Below are positions 40,127 through 50,636 of a DNA stretch of 64,000 nucleotides, one piece after another. Below the pieces are notes generated by a model that saw only the letters and a list, made by a program, of their open reading frames with translations, was not told the origin of the DNA and did no database searches. Location of the stretch: contig CAUYUJ010001337.1 of assembly GCA_963575745.1 (NCBI GenBank), forward strand, positions 274,650 to 338,649, in the 5' to 3' direction. Both the position numbers and the translations under genes were made by a program. Positions within the stretch are counted from its first letter, which is position 1, and every line of letters begins with the position of its first letter. This DNA is from Prorocentrum cordatum. Its lineage: Eukaryota > Sar > Dinophyceae > Prorocentrales > Prorocentraceae.

Positions 40127-40290
40127 TTTCGTCGTCGTCGTCGTCGTATCACGCGCCCGTGACGCCAATGACAACTATTCCAATATAGATGGTGCGGCAC
40201 TCAGCAGCGTCCTTGACTTCGAGGTCGTTGTCGTGGTTGTGGTCGTCGTCGTCGTTGTCTTTGTCGTCGTGGTCGTCGTCGTTTTGGCCC
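40073..40290. repeat. (GTC)n microsatellite, two parts
   Basis: A clean (GTC)n run of about 70 bp at 40075-40146, a unique 60-bp gap, then a degenerate TCGTGGTCGTC run at 40220-40285. Confidence 0.95.
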
Positions 40291-40741
40291 GTGTGTTTTC
40301 TTCGCACTATCCTGCTTGTCCTCCTCCTCCAGCCACTCCTCGGTCTTCTTCCTTCCTCTTCCCCCTTCTCCTTGCCATAGGCCCGTCGGCAGGAGGAGGA
40401 GACGAGAGATGGCAGCGGAGTGAGGAGGGGAGTAGCAGGCAGGAGGGGGGAAGAGGATGAACCGCAGGAGGAGAAGTACAAGGAGGAGGGGGTTTGGTGT
40501 GGAGCAGGGCGAGGAGACGGAGGATCAGGCAGGCGGGGGAGCGGGAGGGAGAGAGCTGAAGGAAGCAGGGTGGGGGGTTGGAGGAGGGGTGGACGTGGCC
40601 CGAAGCTGGAGGAGAGGGAGGATGTGCGGGAGGCAGGGGCTGGAGAGGGAGGAGGCTTCGCAACGCAGCTTCCGGCCGAGCAGCCCGGGGAGCTCCTCGC
40701 CTCTCCGGCGTGGCGGGCGCGCGTACATGGCGCAGCCCTCG

Positions 40742-40925
40742 GGGGCGGCAAAGAGGGGGGTGATGACTAGGGGGGGTGGATATCATGGCGGGGGCCATGA
40801 TATTTCCCCAGATTTCATGGCGCCTCTTCTTATTTCGTTACGTCCCTGGCCCCCCCGCTGGGCCGCGCACATGCCGCCGGTCATGATTTGCACCCCCCCC
40901 TCTTGGACACCCCCCTCTTGGCCGC
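40742..40925. repeat. R5 dispersed repeat, best copy
   Basis: 'GGCGGCAAAGAGGGGGGTGA', a palindromic 'GATATCATGGCGGGGGCCAT' block, 'TTTCATGGCGCC', 'ACGTCCCTGGCCCC', 'GGGCCGCGCACATGCCGCC', 'CATGATTTGC' and 'CTCTTGGACACCCCCCTCTT'. The copy at 59052-59203 lacks the palindrome but matches the rest. Confidence 0.75.
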
Positions 40926-41990
40926 TCCCGAAGCCCACCCTCCCGCAAGTACGGATAAGCGTGATGGGGCGGCGGGATCGTCGGCAGTCTGCGAGGCTCT
41001 GAAGAGCCCCGCCGCAGGCGCCGAATCCTCCCCACGGTCTGGAACTTTGGGACAGCGTGTTGTTCCGCCGGTTCTGCCCCATCGCGCGGCTGCGCGACGC
41101 GCTATCCGCTTCGCGGTCCCGAGGCGTCAATGTCCTGAGCCTTTTTCCGAGCCTCCCGCCCCACGGAGCGGAGCGACACGCGATCTGCTCGCAAGGCATA
41201 GCGTGTCGCTGGGGCAGCCCTGGTGGCACGCTATATACGCAACAATTCCCGACCGCAGCAATGCACAACGAGCCCGCCGCAGGCGCTGAGTTTTCCGTCA
41301 AGGAAAGGTGGGTGGGTGGGTCGCGCGGTAGGTCCCAGAGTGGGTCGCGTAGTGGGTCCAAGGTGGGTCGCGGGGGTCGTGGGCGAGGACGGCGACAAAT
41401 TACCGCAACAACAAACAACGACAAATGAGCATCATCCAGACACTTGAATCCCACTTCACCCACGCACCCAGGGATGTTGTAAGACCGTTCGGCCCCCTCA
41501 TTCTGACGTCATGTGTACAGTCTAACAATCACGCCCAATCATGACGAGTATTACATCAGGTGTGGCATTTTGTCAAAAAACAAAAAAACGAACTGTATAG
41601 CAGGAGGAGAAGGGGGATGGACAACAAGATGGCAGGATTGGTATGGAGGGAGATGATATAGCAGGAGAAGACGGGGGCGGCTGGAGGGATGTGGATCAGT
41701 GGGCAGGGGTGGACCGAAATTTGGATCACACGTGGCAGTGGAAGGTTGAAAGGGGGAAAGATGAGGAGACATGCGGCTCATCACCAGTTAGAGGAATGGA
41801 GGCGGAGGCGGAGCAGGAGGTGGGATAAGAGGCGGGAGGAGATGAGCAGCGGAGTGGGTGAGCACCCGCTGCCGAGGAACCACCAGGGCGCGCCGCGGGT
41901 TATCGGGCTGAGGGTGTTGAACGCTGCTCCCAGGTGGGGCGAGTACTGGGCGATGTGGCGCAGGCGTTTACATTTGCCCATGGAAGTGTC
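40926..41990. other. No gene recognised
   Basis: Contains a degenerate 'GGTGGGTCGCG' repeat at 41305-41370. The rest is unique without signatures on either strand. Confidence 0.4.
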
Positions 41991-41999
41991 TGAGTGTTT

Positions 42000-42058
42000 G
42001 CGGGTGTGTTTGTGTGTGCATGTGTGTGTGTGTGTGCAGATGTGTGTGTGTGTGTTGC
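42000..42058. repeat. (GT)n microsatellite
   Basis: Degenerate TGTGTG run with CATG and GCAGATG interruptions. Confidence 0.9.
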
Positions 42059-43066
42059 GCTTGACCTTCTCAGCTCGGCGGTTGTCTACATTCGACTCGA
42101 ATACTGGCCTTCAGCTTTGTTCGTGCTCCCTTACAAGGTGATTCAGTTACTTTGAACTTCCAGTCAATCCGCAGAGTAAGGATGAGCGACTTTCCAAGGT
42201 TACCCTTGCAACCTTCCCCTTTGGCTCATCCTTGGCCGGTTTCATTGGCTGCGCCCCGCTCGCAAAGTTCCGACATGGCCTTCCAAGGCCCTTGTATCCT
42301 CATAGTTTTCATTATTCTACGGGTTGATTGTAAGCCGCATTCAGTCTTATTCGACCTGCCGACTGCATTCACCAGCACGCCAGAGGAAACACGCGTGCGT
42401 GTTACGCATGTGTGTGAATGCGCGCTTCTGTCTCCTCTCCTCCTTTACTGCACGTCGGTGCGCCTCGCCCTCCGTTGTGTGCTGTGCATTGCTCCGTTCT
42501 GGTTTCCCCCTTTTTTCTCGCCCCGTATCCCCACCCCCTACCCGTCGCGTCAGCCCCCCCGCGAGTGCCATGGGCGGGTCCCTCGCACCCACGCCGCGGG
42601 ACCTGGGCCGGCCGCGCGCGTCGCTTCGCCCGACTTTCTACGCCGCGCCTCCGCGCGCGATACCGCGACGCCAAAAAGTGTGAAGGCGCGACTCTCTCAG
42701 GAGCGAAAGAGGGATGTGCACGTATTTGAGTCCACGCTGGTTTCGAGAGTGCGCCTTGCCCGAGTGTTCATGTGCATAGCTGGGCGCGTACGTCCTTTGT
42801 GGGCTCCCCACTCTCTGCGGTGGTGTGGACACCACCAGCACCCCTGCCACACCATCGGCAGCCACGACTGCCGCACGCGTGGCCTGCCCGCTGCTGGCCG
42901 CACGACTTGCCGTGCGGCGGGGCCGCGAAAGTCTTCCGGTTCTGCAGAGTGCTCTGGGCATGCCCGGGCCTTCGTGAGCCTCCGCTCTGCTCAGGTCATG
43001 GTTGTGGCTGGCCTCCCCGCCATCGCGTTCACCTGCGTGCACCAGCCCTCGCGCTGTGAGGTATTT
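42059..43066. other. Unique GC-rich stretch with a 313-codon frame of unknown status
   Basis: A plus-strand frame at 42152-43093 is open for 313 codons but shows no recognisable domain, runs into repeat R3 at its end, and has competing open frames on both strands. I do not call it a gene. Confidence 0.3.
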
Positions 43067-43270
43067 CGGCGGCGAGCGAGGGGGGGGAAGTGAGAAGGAG
43101 AAGGCCTGCTCAGAAAGCGGCGGGACTTCTCAGAAGCCTTCGCGCCCTTTGAGAAGTTTTCTGCGCCTTCGGGGAAGGCTTAGAAAACTTCTCAGAAGGC
43201 CGGGGGACTTCGGAGCCTTCTGAGAAGGCCTTCTCCTTTTCCGTACCCGGCCCCCTCGCTCGCCGCCAAG
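43067..43270. repeat. R3 inverted-repeat element (GAGAAGG family), copy 1
   Basis: The ends 'CGGCGGCGAGCGAGGGGG' and 'CCCCCTCGCTCGCCGCC' are inverted repeats, followed inward by 'GAGAAGGAGAAGGCCT' and its counterpart 'AGGCCTTCTCCTTTTCC'. The interior is made of 'CTTCTCAGAAG' palindromes. Other copies are at 48527 and 51111. Confidence 0.85.
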
Positions 43271-43499
43271 TATGACCTACAGCTCCGAGGACGTCGAGGC
43301 TCCCTGGGCTACACCCGTACATCTGCATCGGCGTTTTGCTGCGACCGCGACAGCTCCGTCGAGCCGCGGCGCGTCGGCCCCTCTTCATATAGTTTAACGA
43401 CTACCACATTGAATTGCATACGAATAGAACATTCAAGTAACATCTTACTTGCTTTGTTTGTTCACGATGAGGAAGGCTGGGGGAGCGGGTGGGGAGAGA

Positions 43500-43548
43500 G
43501 AGGCTCTCTCTCTCTCTCTCTCTCCCACCCTCCCCTCCCCTCCCCCCT
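43500..43548. repeat. CT microsatellite
   Basis: (CT)n followed by CCCTCC units; short. Confidence 0.9.
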
Positions 43549-43614
43549 TCTCGTCCGCCGCCGGCAGGGGTGGGCCAGACAGACCCACGAGTCCAGGCTG
43601 GTCCACTTTCCCTG

Positions 43615-43832
43615 GGCCTCCCAGATGGGGTCGGAGTATATTCTGAGTAGATGGGGTCGGAGGATCGCACCGCATCGCCGATGTATCGACGATGCGGCTC
43701 GATGTGGAGCCCGATTTTCTCCACGCCGACGTCGCCGATGCGTCGGCGATGTGTCGACGATGCATCGCCTATGCATCGGCGATGCGGCGCGATCCTCCGA
43801 CCACATCTGCTCGGACCCCATCTTGGAGGCCT
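43615..43832. repeat. R4 inverted-repeat element, best copy
   Basis: Left 'GCCTCCCAGATGGGGTCGG' and a second 'GATGGGGTCGGAGGATCG'; right 'CGATCCTCCGACCACATC' and 'TCGGACCCCATCTTGGAGGC'. The arms pair over about 40 bp. The interior has 'GTGGAGCCCGATTTTCTCCA' and alternating 'GCATCGCCGATG' and 'CGTCGGCGATG' palindromes. Confidence 0.88.
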
Positions 43833-44099
43833 CTAGTCCAGACTGGTCCATGTTCTGCACCAGGGTTTGTTTGAGTACCCTTTCCCGCCGTGCAGGTTGG
43901 GACGCTCAGGAAACATAAACGTTTGTGTGTGTGCCACTCGACATGGAAGTCTTCCGCGTCTGAGTGCCCTCCTCCTCCTGTCTTCCGCGGCCGCCCCGTC
44001 CCCGTTGTTCCCCCTCTTGCACGCCGGCCAATTCGCGTATCGGTCGCCCCAGATCGCCGCCCGCTGGAGCAGCTCTTCTGCTTCGCCGCTGACGTAATA

Positions 44100-44593
<494 letters not shown>

Positions 44594-44913
44594 CCCCCTC
44601 TCTCGGCTACCCCCCGATGGACGCCCGCACTGCGGGGGTTACCTCTGCCTCCTCTTCCCTCCCTCGCACTCTGACCGGCGGCACTCTCTGAGCTCCTACC
44701 TGACTGCGTCCGCAGCGTCGCTGCGCGCGCGCCCGCGACGCCAAAACAGCATCTGCGGATGAGTACCTCGGCCTGCCACTGGCCCCTCAGAACACAGATT
44801 AGTCTTCAGGGCGATCTGAACATTTGCGATTACACTTGGAGCGTCGACGGGCCGATGGTGCGCCGCGCGGAGCTGCGCACGGCTTGCCGCGGTTCGCGGG
44901 CAGTCCCCCCCTC

Positions 44914-45088
44914 AGTATCGGTTAACCGATCCCCATCCCCATCCCCATCCCGATCCCCACCATCCCACCACCCCAGTTGGGGATATGCCCCTCGAATCCC
45001 GAAGCGAACATCCTGTATTATGGGGGGGCAAAATCGCCAGTGGGGCCCAGGCCACGCCGGTGGGGATAGGGATCGGGTAAACGATGCT
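44914..45088. repeat. R10 inverted-repeat element, complete copy
   Basis: 'AGTATCGGTTAACCGATCCC' at the left and 'GGGATCGGGTAAACGATGCT' at the right are inverted repeats. A short 'CCCCAT' array follows the left end. 'GGGGCCCAGGCCACGCCGG' in the right half matches the copy at 1-173. Confidence 0.8.
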
Positions 45089-45234
45089 CACTCAACTCCC
45101 TGGGCCACCGCCGCCTCGAGCCCAGGCAGCCGCACCGCCAGTGCCTGCCACTGCCCGCGGTGGCGCCGCCGACCTCGGCTGCCTCTGTTTTTCTCGGGGG
45201 CAAGCTGTTAGGTGGACGAGCACCTGTAGCGTCA

Positions 45235-45443
45235 GCAATACCTTCTCAAGAAGGCGCGCAAGACAGATGCCTCGGGCTTGGTCGAGCACGGGCGAAGCAG
45301 AGAGGCAGCCAGGGGGTACAAGCGCCCGCGATCCACAAAGTCGCCAGGGATCAACAGCCAGTTGCAGGCATCTCGATTGGCACGATATCGACCCAGCTCG
45401 AAACCCCAATGACGAATACGAAGGTCAACGCATGAAACACAAC
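45235..45443 (-). other. Exon-like stretch, minus strand (uncertain)
   Basis: The minus strand translates as a non-repetitive, balanced-composition segment ('DLRIRHWGFELGRYRAN', then 'NWLLIPGDFVDRGRLYPL'), followed by a possible 5' splice site 'AAG|GTATTG' near 45243. I recognise no family. It could be one exon of a gene that continues on the minus strand. Confidence 0.25.
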
Positions 45444-45954
45444 TAATACCGGGGTGGAGAGCACCCGCATGCGGCCTTCCAGGCCCAGGCAAGGGCGGGC
45501 AGCACACGCTCGACGCTTGACCGCCAGGCCCTCTGCTACCCGCGAGAGGCGGATGATCCTCCAGACGGAGCTCGACCAACGCGAGCTCCTCCATGCTGGC
45601 CTTGTGCCCCCACGTCGCTGCCCTCAGATACAGAGGTATTGCGCAGCCGTCGACGAGCGCCGAGAACAACACGCGGGGGCAGCGAGGGGAGGGTCTGACC
45701 GTCAGCGCGAACTCCTGGATCCTCTTGCCTGCTCCTCCCCCTCCTTCCAGACCAACCCCCCTCCCGCCACAAGATCACCACTTCCAGGAGCGCTACAAGA
45801 AATCAGGGCCTGCATCTGCAAGCGCAGGCGGCTGGCCCTCCCCCCTGGGCTCAGACCAAACTCCTCGACTCACAGCCGTGGTCGAGGACAGCGTGACGGC
45901 CAAGATCCCCATAGCGGCGGCACTGAAATCGGCCAACATTCTCGTCCCGTCCCG

Positions 45955-46047
45955 TCCACCACCACCACCACCAAGACTACCACCACCAAGAACATCACCA
46001 CCACCACCGCCACCACCACCAAGACTACCACCACCACCATCACCACA

Positions 46048-46078
<31 letters not shown>

Positions 46079-46172
46079 CCACCACCACCACCACCACCAC
46101 CACCACCACCACCACCACCACCACCACCACCACCACCACCACCACCACCACCACCACCACCACCACCACCTC
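45955..46172. repeat. (CAC)n microsatellite
   Basis: ACC/CAC triplets with AAG and AGC interruptions, pure from about 46076. Thr, Pro and (minus) Val homopolymer frames run through it. Confidence 0.97.
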
Positions 46173-46289
46173 CCCAAACAAGATCGCCGTAGGGGCTTGA
46201 GGCCTAGAGTTCGAGGCCTCGGTCGAGACCTCCAGCAAGTAGGAGGGCACCAACTCGAGCGCTCGGCCCAGCGCTCGGACCTCCTCCTC

Positions 46290-46880
46290 CTCCTCCTCCG
46301 CCACCTCTCCTCTGATCACCGCCTCGGACGTGCCGTGCAAAAGAGACGGTGCGAGGCCCATCGGCCAGAGTCGCCTATTCGCTCCGTCACGCGCGAGGTA
46401 GTCGCGAGAGGCCGAACGGCCAGGGTCGCGTATGAGATCAGGGCTCCTTTTCTTCCTCCTCTTCCTCCTCTTCCTCATCCTGCTCCTACATCGGACGAGC
46501 CGTACAAGTGTCGCGAGCGAGAGGCCTACAGCCAAACTCGCAAGCGAGGGTACATTGGAAGGGCCGAGCGAACGGCCACGGTCGCATGGGAGAGCAATTT
46601 CCCCTCGTCCGCATCATCGCTTTTCCTCCTCAACCGCCTCGGACGTCCCCTGCAATAGAGCAGGCAAGAGGCGCTGCGAGAAGGTCGCCTATCGCACCGC
46701 GAGGGGCCAATCGCCAAGGTCACGCTCCAAAATATACGCGAGCGGCCAGCCTAACGGCCACGGTCGCGCGCGAGAGCAGAGCTCCTCCTTCAGATCCTCC
46801 ACCTCAACCTCCGACTCTACCGCCTCCGCCTGCAGCAGAATCCGCAGCAGTGGCGGCTCGACGACTTCATGTGAAAAGAG
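46290..46880. repeat. Degenerate tandem segment, about 300-bp units
   Basis: 'CGCCTCGGACGT(G/C)CC' occurs at 46322 and 46640, each followed by 'GCGAGG' and 'CGAACGGCCA(G/C)GGTCGC'-type phrases (46408-46428, 46567-46588, 46748-46770). It may be a duplicated exon group of a minus-strand protein or simply a tandem repeat. Confidence 0.45.
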
Positions 46881-46918
46881 CGACAGTCGCTACACAAAAG
46901 GGGCAATCACCATATTAA

Positions 46919-47890
46919 CTATACGTCGAGGGCGGCCTCGTCCGCACAAAGCTCATTCAAACAGGGCTGCACAGGGGTGTCGCACTCGATCAGTCTTGCA
47001 ACGAGGATATCGACAACATGCCCGACAAACATCAAATCGGTATTATGATACTTGACAGTAGCCTTGAAAAAGGTATCTCTTGCCGCGGCAGGCACTTGCT
47101 GAATGATGGTCGCACCTCGTTCGACTCCTGATGTGTTGATGCCATCCAAGGTATCGGCGAACTCAGCGAGCATTAAGCTGTCACGAATGAGAAGCACCTC
47201 GTCGTGTGCATCCAACTCCGAACTCGCTCGAAGATCACTTGCGGAAGCACGATCGCCTCCAGCAACACGACTGACATCAGCCTCTCGGGGGCCACCGGCC
47301 AACCGCTCCCCTCCGGCATCACGACCGATTCCAGAATTTCGAGGCCCCCCACAAGCAGTCTCCTCGTCTAGGAAAACACCTTCAGCGACAGCATCGTCCT
47401 GGGGTGCGCCGCCTTCTGCATCACGTGCACCTCCAGCGGCTCGAAGATCCCCTCCTAGAACACGAACGGCACCATCGTCACGAAGAGCCTGCCCCACAGC
47501 GTCCGCAGGAGCACCTCCCGAGACACTAACGGCATCCTCGTCTCGAAGCGCCTGCACCTCGGCGCCATGCAGGGCCGTGGGCAAATCCTCCTCCACTGCA
47601 ATCTTGGTAGCGTCTGAGCAGGCCATCTGGTCGTGACCCTCAGCTGCCTCCCACTCGGTGCCGTCTTCTTCCATGGACATGTTCTCATCGTCGTCCACCT
47701 GCTCATCATCCTCGTCCACTTCCACGTCCAGGCCGTGCGTGAAGAGGTAGTCGCCGCCATCGACCTCGACACTGAGCCCGCCCTCAGCCCCCTGTCGGCG
47801 CCGTGCCGCCCCCCGGCGTGCTCCGCACGCCTCCCGGTGCCGATCCGAGAATGCCGCGCGGAGCTCCGAAAGGTCACGTTTATGCCGTCT
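46919..47890 (-). CDS. Hypothetical acidic protein (C-terminal part of a longer open frame)
   Basis: The minus frame is open from 48508 to 46919 (529 codons), but its first 200 codons translate repeats R8, an R3-like phrase, a GGA microsatellite (poly-Leu) and half an R1 hairpin. Only the part from about 47790 down looks like protein. It has an acidic stretch ('VEVDEDDEQVDDDENMSMEE'), Gly/Ala/Asp-rich loosely repeated modules ('GGAPADAVGQALRDDGAV'), and a compact C-terminus ('DEVLLIRDSLMLAEFAD', 'VKYHNTDLMFVGHVVDI'). No family recognised. The true start is unknown; an internal Met in the acidic stretch or an upstream exon is possible. It may also be a domesticated or mobile-element fragment. 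Confidence 0.35.
   Translation of the reverse strand, partial: RRHKRDLSELRAAFSDRHREACGARRGAARRRQGAEGGLSVEVDGGDYLFTHGLDVEVDEDDEQVDDDENMSMEEDGTEWEAAEGHDQMACSDATKIAVEEDLPTALHGAEVQALRDEDAVSVSGGAPADAVGQALRDDGAVRVLGGDLRAAGGARDAEGGAPQDDAVAEGVFLDEETACGGPRNSGIGRDAGGERLAGGPREADVSRVAGGDRASASDLRASSELDAHDEVLLIRDSLMLAEFADTLDGINTSGVERGATIIQQVPAAARDTFFKATVKYHNTDLMFVGHVVDILVARLIECDTPVQPCLNELCADEAALDV
47794..47887. repeat. R1 GC hairpin, right half
   Basis: 'GGCGTGCTCCGCACGCC', 'GCCGATCCGAGAATGCCGCG' and 'GAGCTCCGAAAGGTCACGTT' correspond to the centre and right arm of R1. The left arm is missing. It lies inside the minus-strand open frame. Confidence 0.65.
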
Positions 47891-48129
47891 GTTCGCCCTC
47901 GAATCATCGCGGGCGCGGGCCGCAGGCGTGCCCGGCGGTGCACAGGCTGGATTGGTCCGCAGGCCGCGGGGCTGGTCGCGAAGCGGGTCGCCTAGGATGC
48001 GGCGGTCAGGCGGGAAGGTTTGCACAACCACGGCGCCAGTATGCTGTGGGACGCTGCGGGCGCGCATCTCGGGCAGGCCGTCGATCGGTCGCGTGTAGGC
48101 CTCCCCAGGCGGGCTCGCGGCCGGCGTGA

Positions 48130-48232
48130 GGGGGAAGAGGAGGAGGAGGAGGAGGAGGAGGAGGAAGAGGAGGAGTAGGGGGAAGTGGAGGAGGAGGAGG
48201 AGGAGGAGGAGGAGGAGGAGGAGGACCTGCCT
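48130..48232. repeat. (GGA)n microsatellite
   Basis: GGA/GAA triplets in two runs separated by 'GGGGGAAGT'. On the minus strand it encodes the poly-Leu tract of the open frame. Confidence 0.95.
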
Positions 48233-48390
48233 TCTCGAAGGCCTTATCGGAGGCCTCGGTCCCCTACTTCTGCCGAACGAAGGTCTACCGCACCGCCGGA
48301 GTGGCCTTCTCTGCGGGCCCACAGTTTCGGCAGCAGGTCGTGGGAGCCTTGTATTCGGCGGCGAGCGCAGGGGGAAAGTGCCGAGCATCT

Positions 48391-48515
48391 TCTTTGGGTG
48401 GAGGGCAAAGGGTGAAATGTGAAATGCCGTATTTGCAAAAGGTGAATCACAAGACGGATTTGTTCGAAGTACAAAAACCCACATGGATTTTAACCCTGGG
48501 CCCTCCACCCTAAGA
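48391..48515. repeat. R8 inverted-repeat element, copy 2
   Basis: 'TCTTTGGGTGGAGGGCAAAG' at the left and 'CCTGGGCCCTCCACCCTAAG' at the right are inverted. It abuts the R3 copy that follows at 48527. Confidence 0.8.
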
Positions 48516-48526
48516 GAATTTTCAGA

Positions 48527-48678
48527 AGTGAGAAGGAGAAGACCTTCTCAGAAGGCGGTGGGGCTTCTCAGAAGTCCTCGCGCTTCCTGAGAAGTTGTTT
48601 GCATTTTCGGGGAAGGCTGAGAAAACTTCTCCGAAGGCTGGGGGGACTCCGAGCCTTCTGGGAAGGCCCGCCCCTTGT
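48527..48678. repeat. R3 inverted-repeat element, copy 2
   Basis: 'GTGAGAAGGAGAAGACCTTC' at the left, 'CTTCTCAGAAG' palindromes, 'TTTTCGGGGAAGGCTGAG', and a right end 'GAGCCTTCTGGGAAGGCCCG'. The outermost 'GGCGGCGAGCG' phrase is not adjacent, although a related phrase occurs at 48358, beyond the R8 copy. Confidence 0.75.
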
Positions 48679-48759
48679 CAGTTCCCCCCGGGCGAGCCGC
48701 CTATGTGTACCTTCGCAACTCCGTCATTCGAGTGCGTCGGCGTCGATGAGCAGCTGGCA

Positions 48760-48907
48760 CGTCATCGATGAGACACCGCCGGTTCAGCGCCGATGCGGGT
48801 CGATCTGCGTCGACTTAGCGTCGACTGGCGCCGATTAGCATCGATTTTCTTCCCTTCGCAAGTGCCAACAAGACAGTGTGGGAGGTTCCCACGAGTTGCC
48901 ACCGAAA
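48760..48907. repeat. R2 element, truncated copy 2
   Basis: 'GTCGACTTAGCGTCGACTGG' units, then 'CGCAAGTGCCAACAAGACAG' and 'GGGAGGTTCCCACGAGTTGC' with 'CACCGAA', the same right end as at 4694 and 57125. Confidence 0.75.
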
Positions 48908-49230
48908 CGCATAAGAGCGGCGCTTCGCCGGTGTGACTGTGAATGCGAACCCACTGGCCGGCGCGCTTGGATTCCGCCATCCCCGCGGCCTCCTCCAGCC
49001 GCGCACCAGAGGCCACTCCAGGGCTGACTCCATTGCGTGCAGCCGGGGGGGAGGCACGCTGCACGAGGTCCCGCCGCGGGGCGCCGCTGGGGCCACGCGC
49101 CCGGGGACACGGGCAGGAAGCTCGGCCCTCCGCCGCGCTCGCTGCCGCTCCGAGCAAGGAGGAAGTGAGGGTCCGCCGCCCCTGCGCGCGGGGTGCTGCA
49201 CTCCCAGCGCGGGTCCTTCCTTTGTCCTGG

Positions 49231-49401
49231 GTCTCCCGGATGAGGTCCGAGCAGGTGGGGTCGGAGGATCGAGCCGCATCGTCGATGCATCAGCGATGCG
49301 GACCGATGTGCAGCCCGGCTTTCTCCACGCCGACGTCGGCGAGGCGTCGCCGATGCGGCGCGATCCTCTGATCCGAGTTGCCCGGACCCTTTTTGGGAGG
49401 C
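49231..49401. repeat. R4 inverted-repeat element, copy 3
   Basis: 'GTCTCCCGGATGAGGTCCGA' at the left, 'GTGGGGTCGGAGGATCG', 'GCCCGGCTTTCTCCACGCC', 'GATGCGGCGCGATCCTC' and 'CGGACCCTTTTTGGGAGGC' at the right. Confidence 0.8.
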
Positions 49402-49850
49402 TTCTACGTGTCTTCTTCGGCGGCCGTTCTCCTCCTTCTTCAACAGCTTTGGTGTGCAATTTGCTTTGGCGCGTCGCGACCGTTGCTGCTCGACGCCTCG
49501 TGCCCCACGTCGCCGTTGGAGAAAAGGTTCACGCGCTGTTATACCTTTTCGCCTGTAGCTGTGCCGCAAGGTTGTTTCATCGTTGCTGGGTGGTTCACGG
49601 GGCTGTTTCGACGCAGCCTTGCGAAGGCGGGGCAGTCATGTATGGTTTCGAAAGATTCCCAGTGGGAGCGGGGATTGCTAGCTCCATCTCAACGTTTGTT
49701 TTCAAGTTTTGCAAGATCAGTTGTTCTGGATGAGAGCACTGAGCGACCAGGAGACCTGGTTCAGATGATCAGTCAGAGTTCCCCATACCCCCGGAAAGCT
49801 GAACAGTTTTGCACCCCAGGTTCTGGGCTGTTTTCGTAGAGATGATGACG
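49402..49850. other. No gene recognised
   Basis: Lower GC than its neighbours and non-repetitive. Plus-strand frames up to 150 codons are present (for example 49378-49839) without signatures. An exon is possible but not supported. Confidence 0.35.
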
Positions 49851-49955
49851 TAAGCATAACTTCTCGGAGCTCCGCGCGGAGTTCTTGGATCGGCGCTGGA
49901 GCCACCTCGGGGCGGCCCTGTTTGCCCGCGCGCGTCGGCGCCGCCCCTACGCCAG
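49851..49955. repeat. R1 GC hairpin, left half
   Basis: 'AGCATAAC' then 'GGAGCTCCGCGCGGAG', 'TTCTTGGATCGGCGCTGGAG' and 'GCGCGTCGGCGCCGCCCC'. The right arm is absent. Confidence 0.65.
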
Positions 49956-50035
49956 CCTTTTGCGAGTGGGGCGCGGGAGGTTCCTGAGCACAGTGGGGCG
50001 GAGCCCCAGGCTTGGACATGCACAGAGGAGACAGG

Positions 50036-50311
50036 AGAAGGGGGGAGGAGCAAGCAGGGAGGAGGGGAGAGAGGAAGAAGAGGGAGGAGGAGAGAGGAGG
50101 AGGAGGAGAAAGAGGAGGAGGAGGAGGAGGAGGAGGAGGAGGAGGAGGAGGAGGAGGAGAGGAGGAGGAGGAGGAGGAGGACGAGGAGGAGGAGGAGGGA
50201 GGAGGAGGAAGAGGTAGAGGAGAGGAGGAGGAGGAGGAGGAGGAGGAGGAGGAGGAGGAATAGGAGGAGGAGGAGGAGGAGGAGGAGGAGGAGGAGGAGG
50301 AGGAGGAGGAG
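50036..50311. repeat. (GGA)n purine microsatellite
   Basis: About 275 bp of nearly uninterrupted purines on the plus strand. Confidence 0.97.
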
Positions 50312-50511
50312 AAGGACGTGCCAGGGCTGAAGGCCCAGCGCCTGCGCACCGCTTCTCGCTGCAAGGCAGCAGCCCGGGCAAGACTGGATCTTGCCATCGT
50401 TCGGACGCGTGCCTTTTCGTCGGCGAGGTCGGCGCTGGCAAATCTGGATCATCGTGGAGCTTCCTGGATCATCAGGCGAAAACACAGACTATACATGGCA
50501 TTCTGCACATG

Positions 50512-50636
50512 GGGCGCAGAGGTGCAGTGTACAGCGGGGGGGTCAATGCAAACGCACTGTGCGCTGTATGAGAATTGGGCGCAAAGATGCAGTGCACAAT
50601 GGGGGGTTCAAAGAACCTCCACTGTGCACTGCATCT
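50512..50636. repeat. Tandem pair with terminal hairpin
   Basis: 'GCGCAGAGGTGCAGTGTACA' and 'GCGCAAAGATGCAGTGCACA' start two units about 65 bp apart. The second closes with 'TGTGCACTGCATC', the reverse complement of 'GATGCAGTGCACA', forming a hairpin at 50588-50636. Confidence 0.7.

Noticed and set aside
39280-40200. 300-codon Arg/Pro/Ser-rich minus frame
   Set aside because: Translation of GGA/TCC/GTC microsatellites.
42215-42236. Spliced-leader-like 'CCCTTTGGCTCATCC'
   Set aside because: Only the 'TTTGGCTCA' part matches; the 5' half of the leader is absent.
42152-43093. 313-codon plus-strand frame
   Set aside because: No domain, low-complexity Arg/Pro-rich, runs into the R3 element, and other frames are open over the same DNA.
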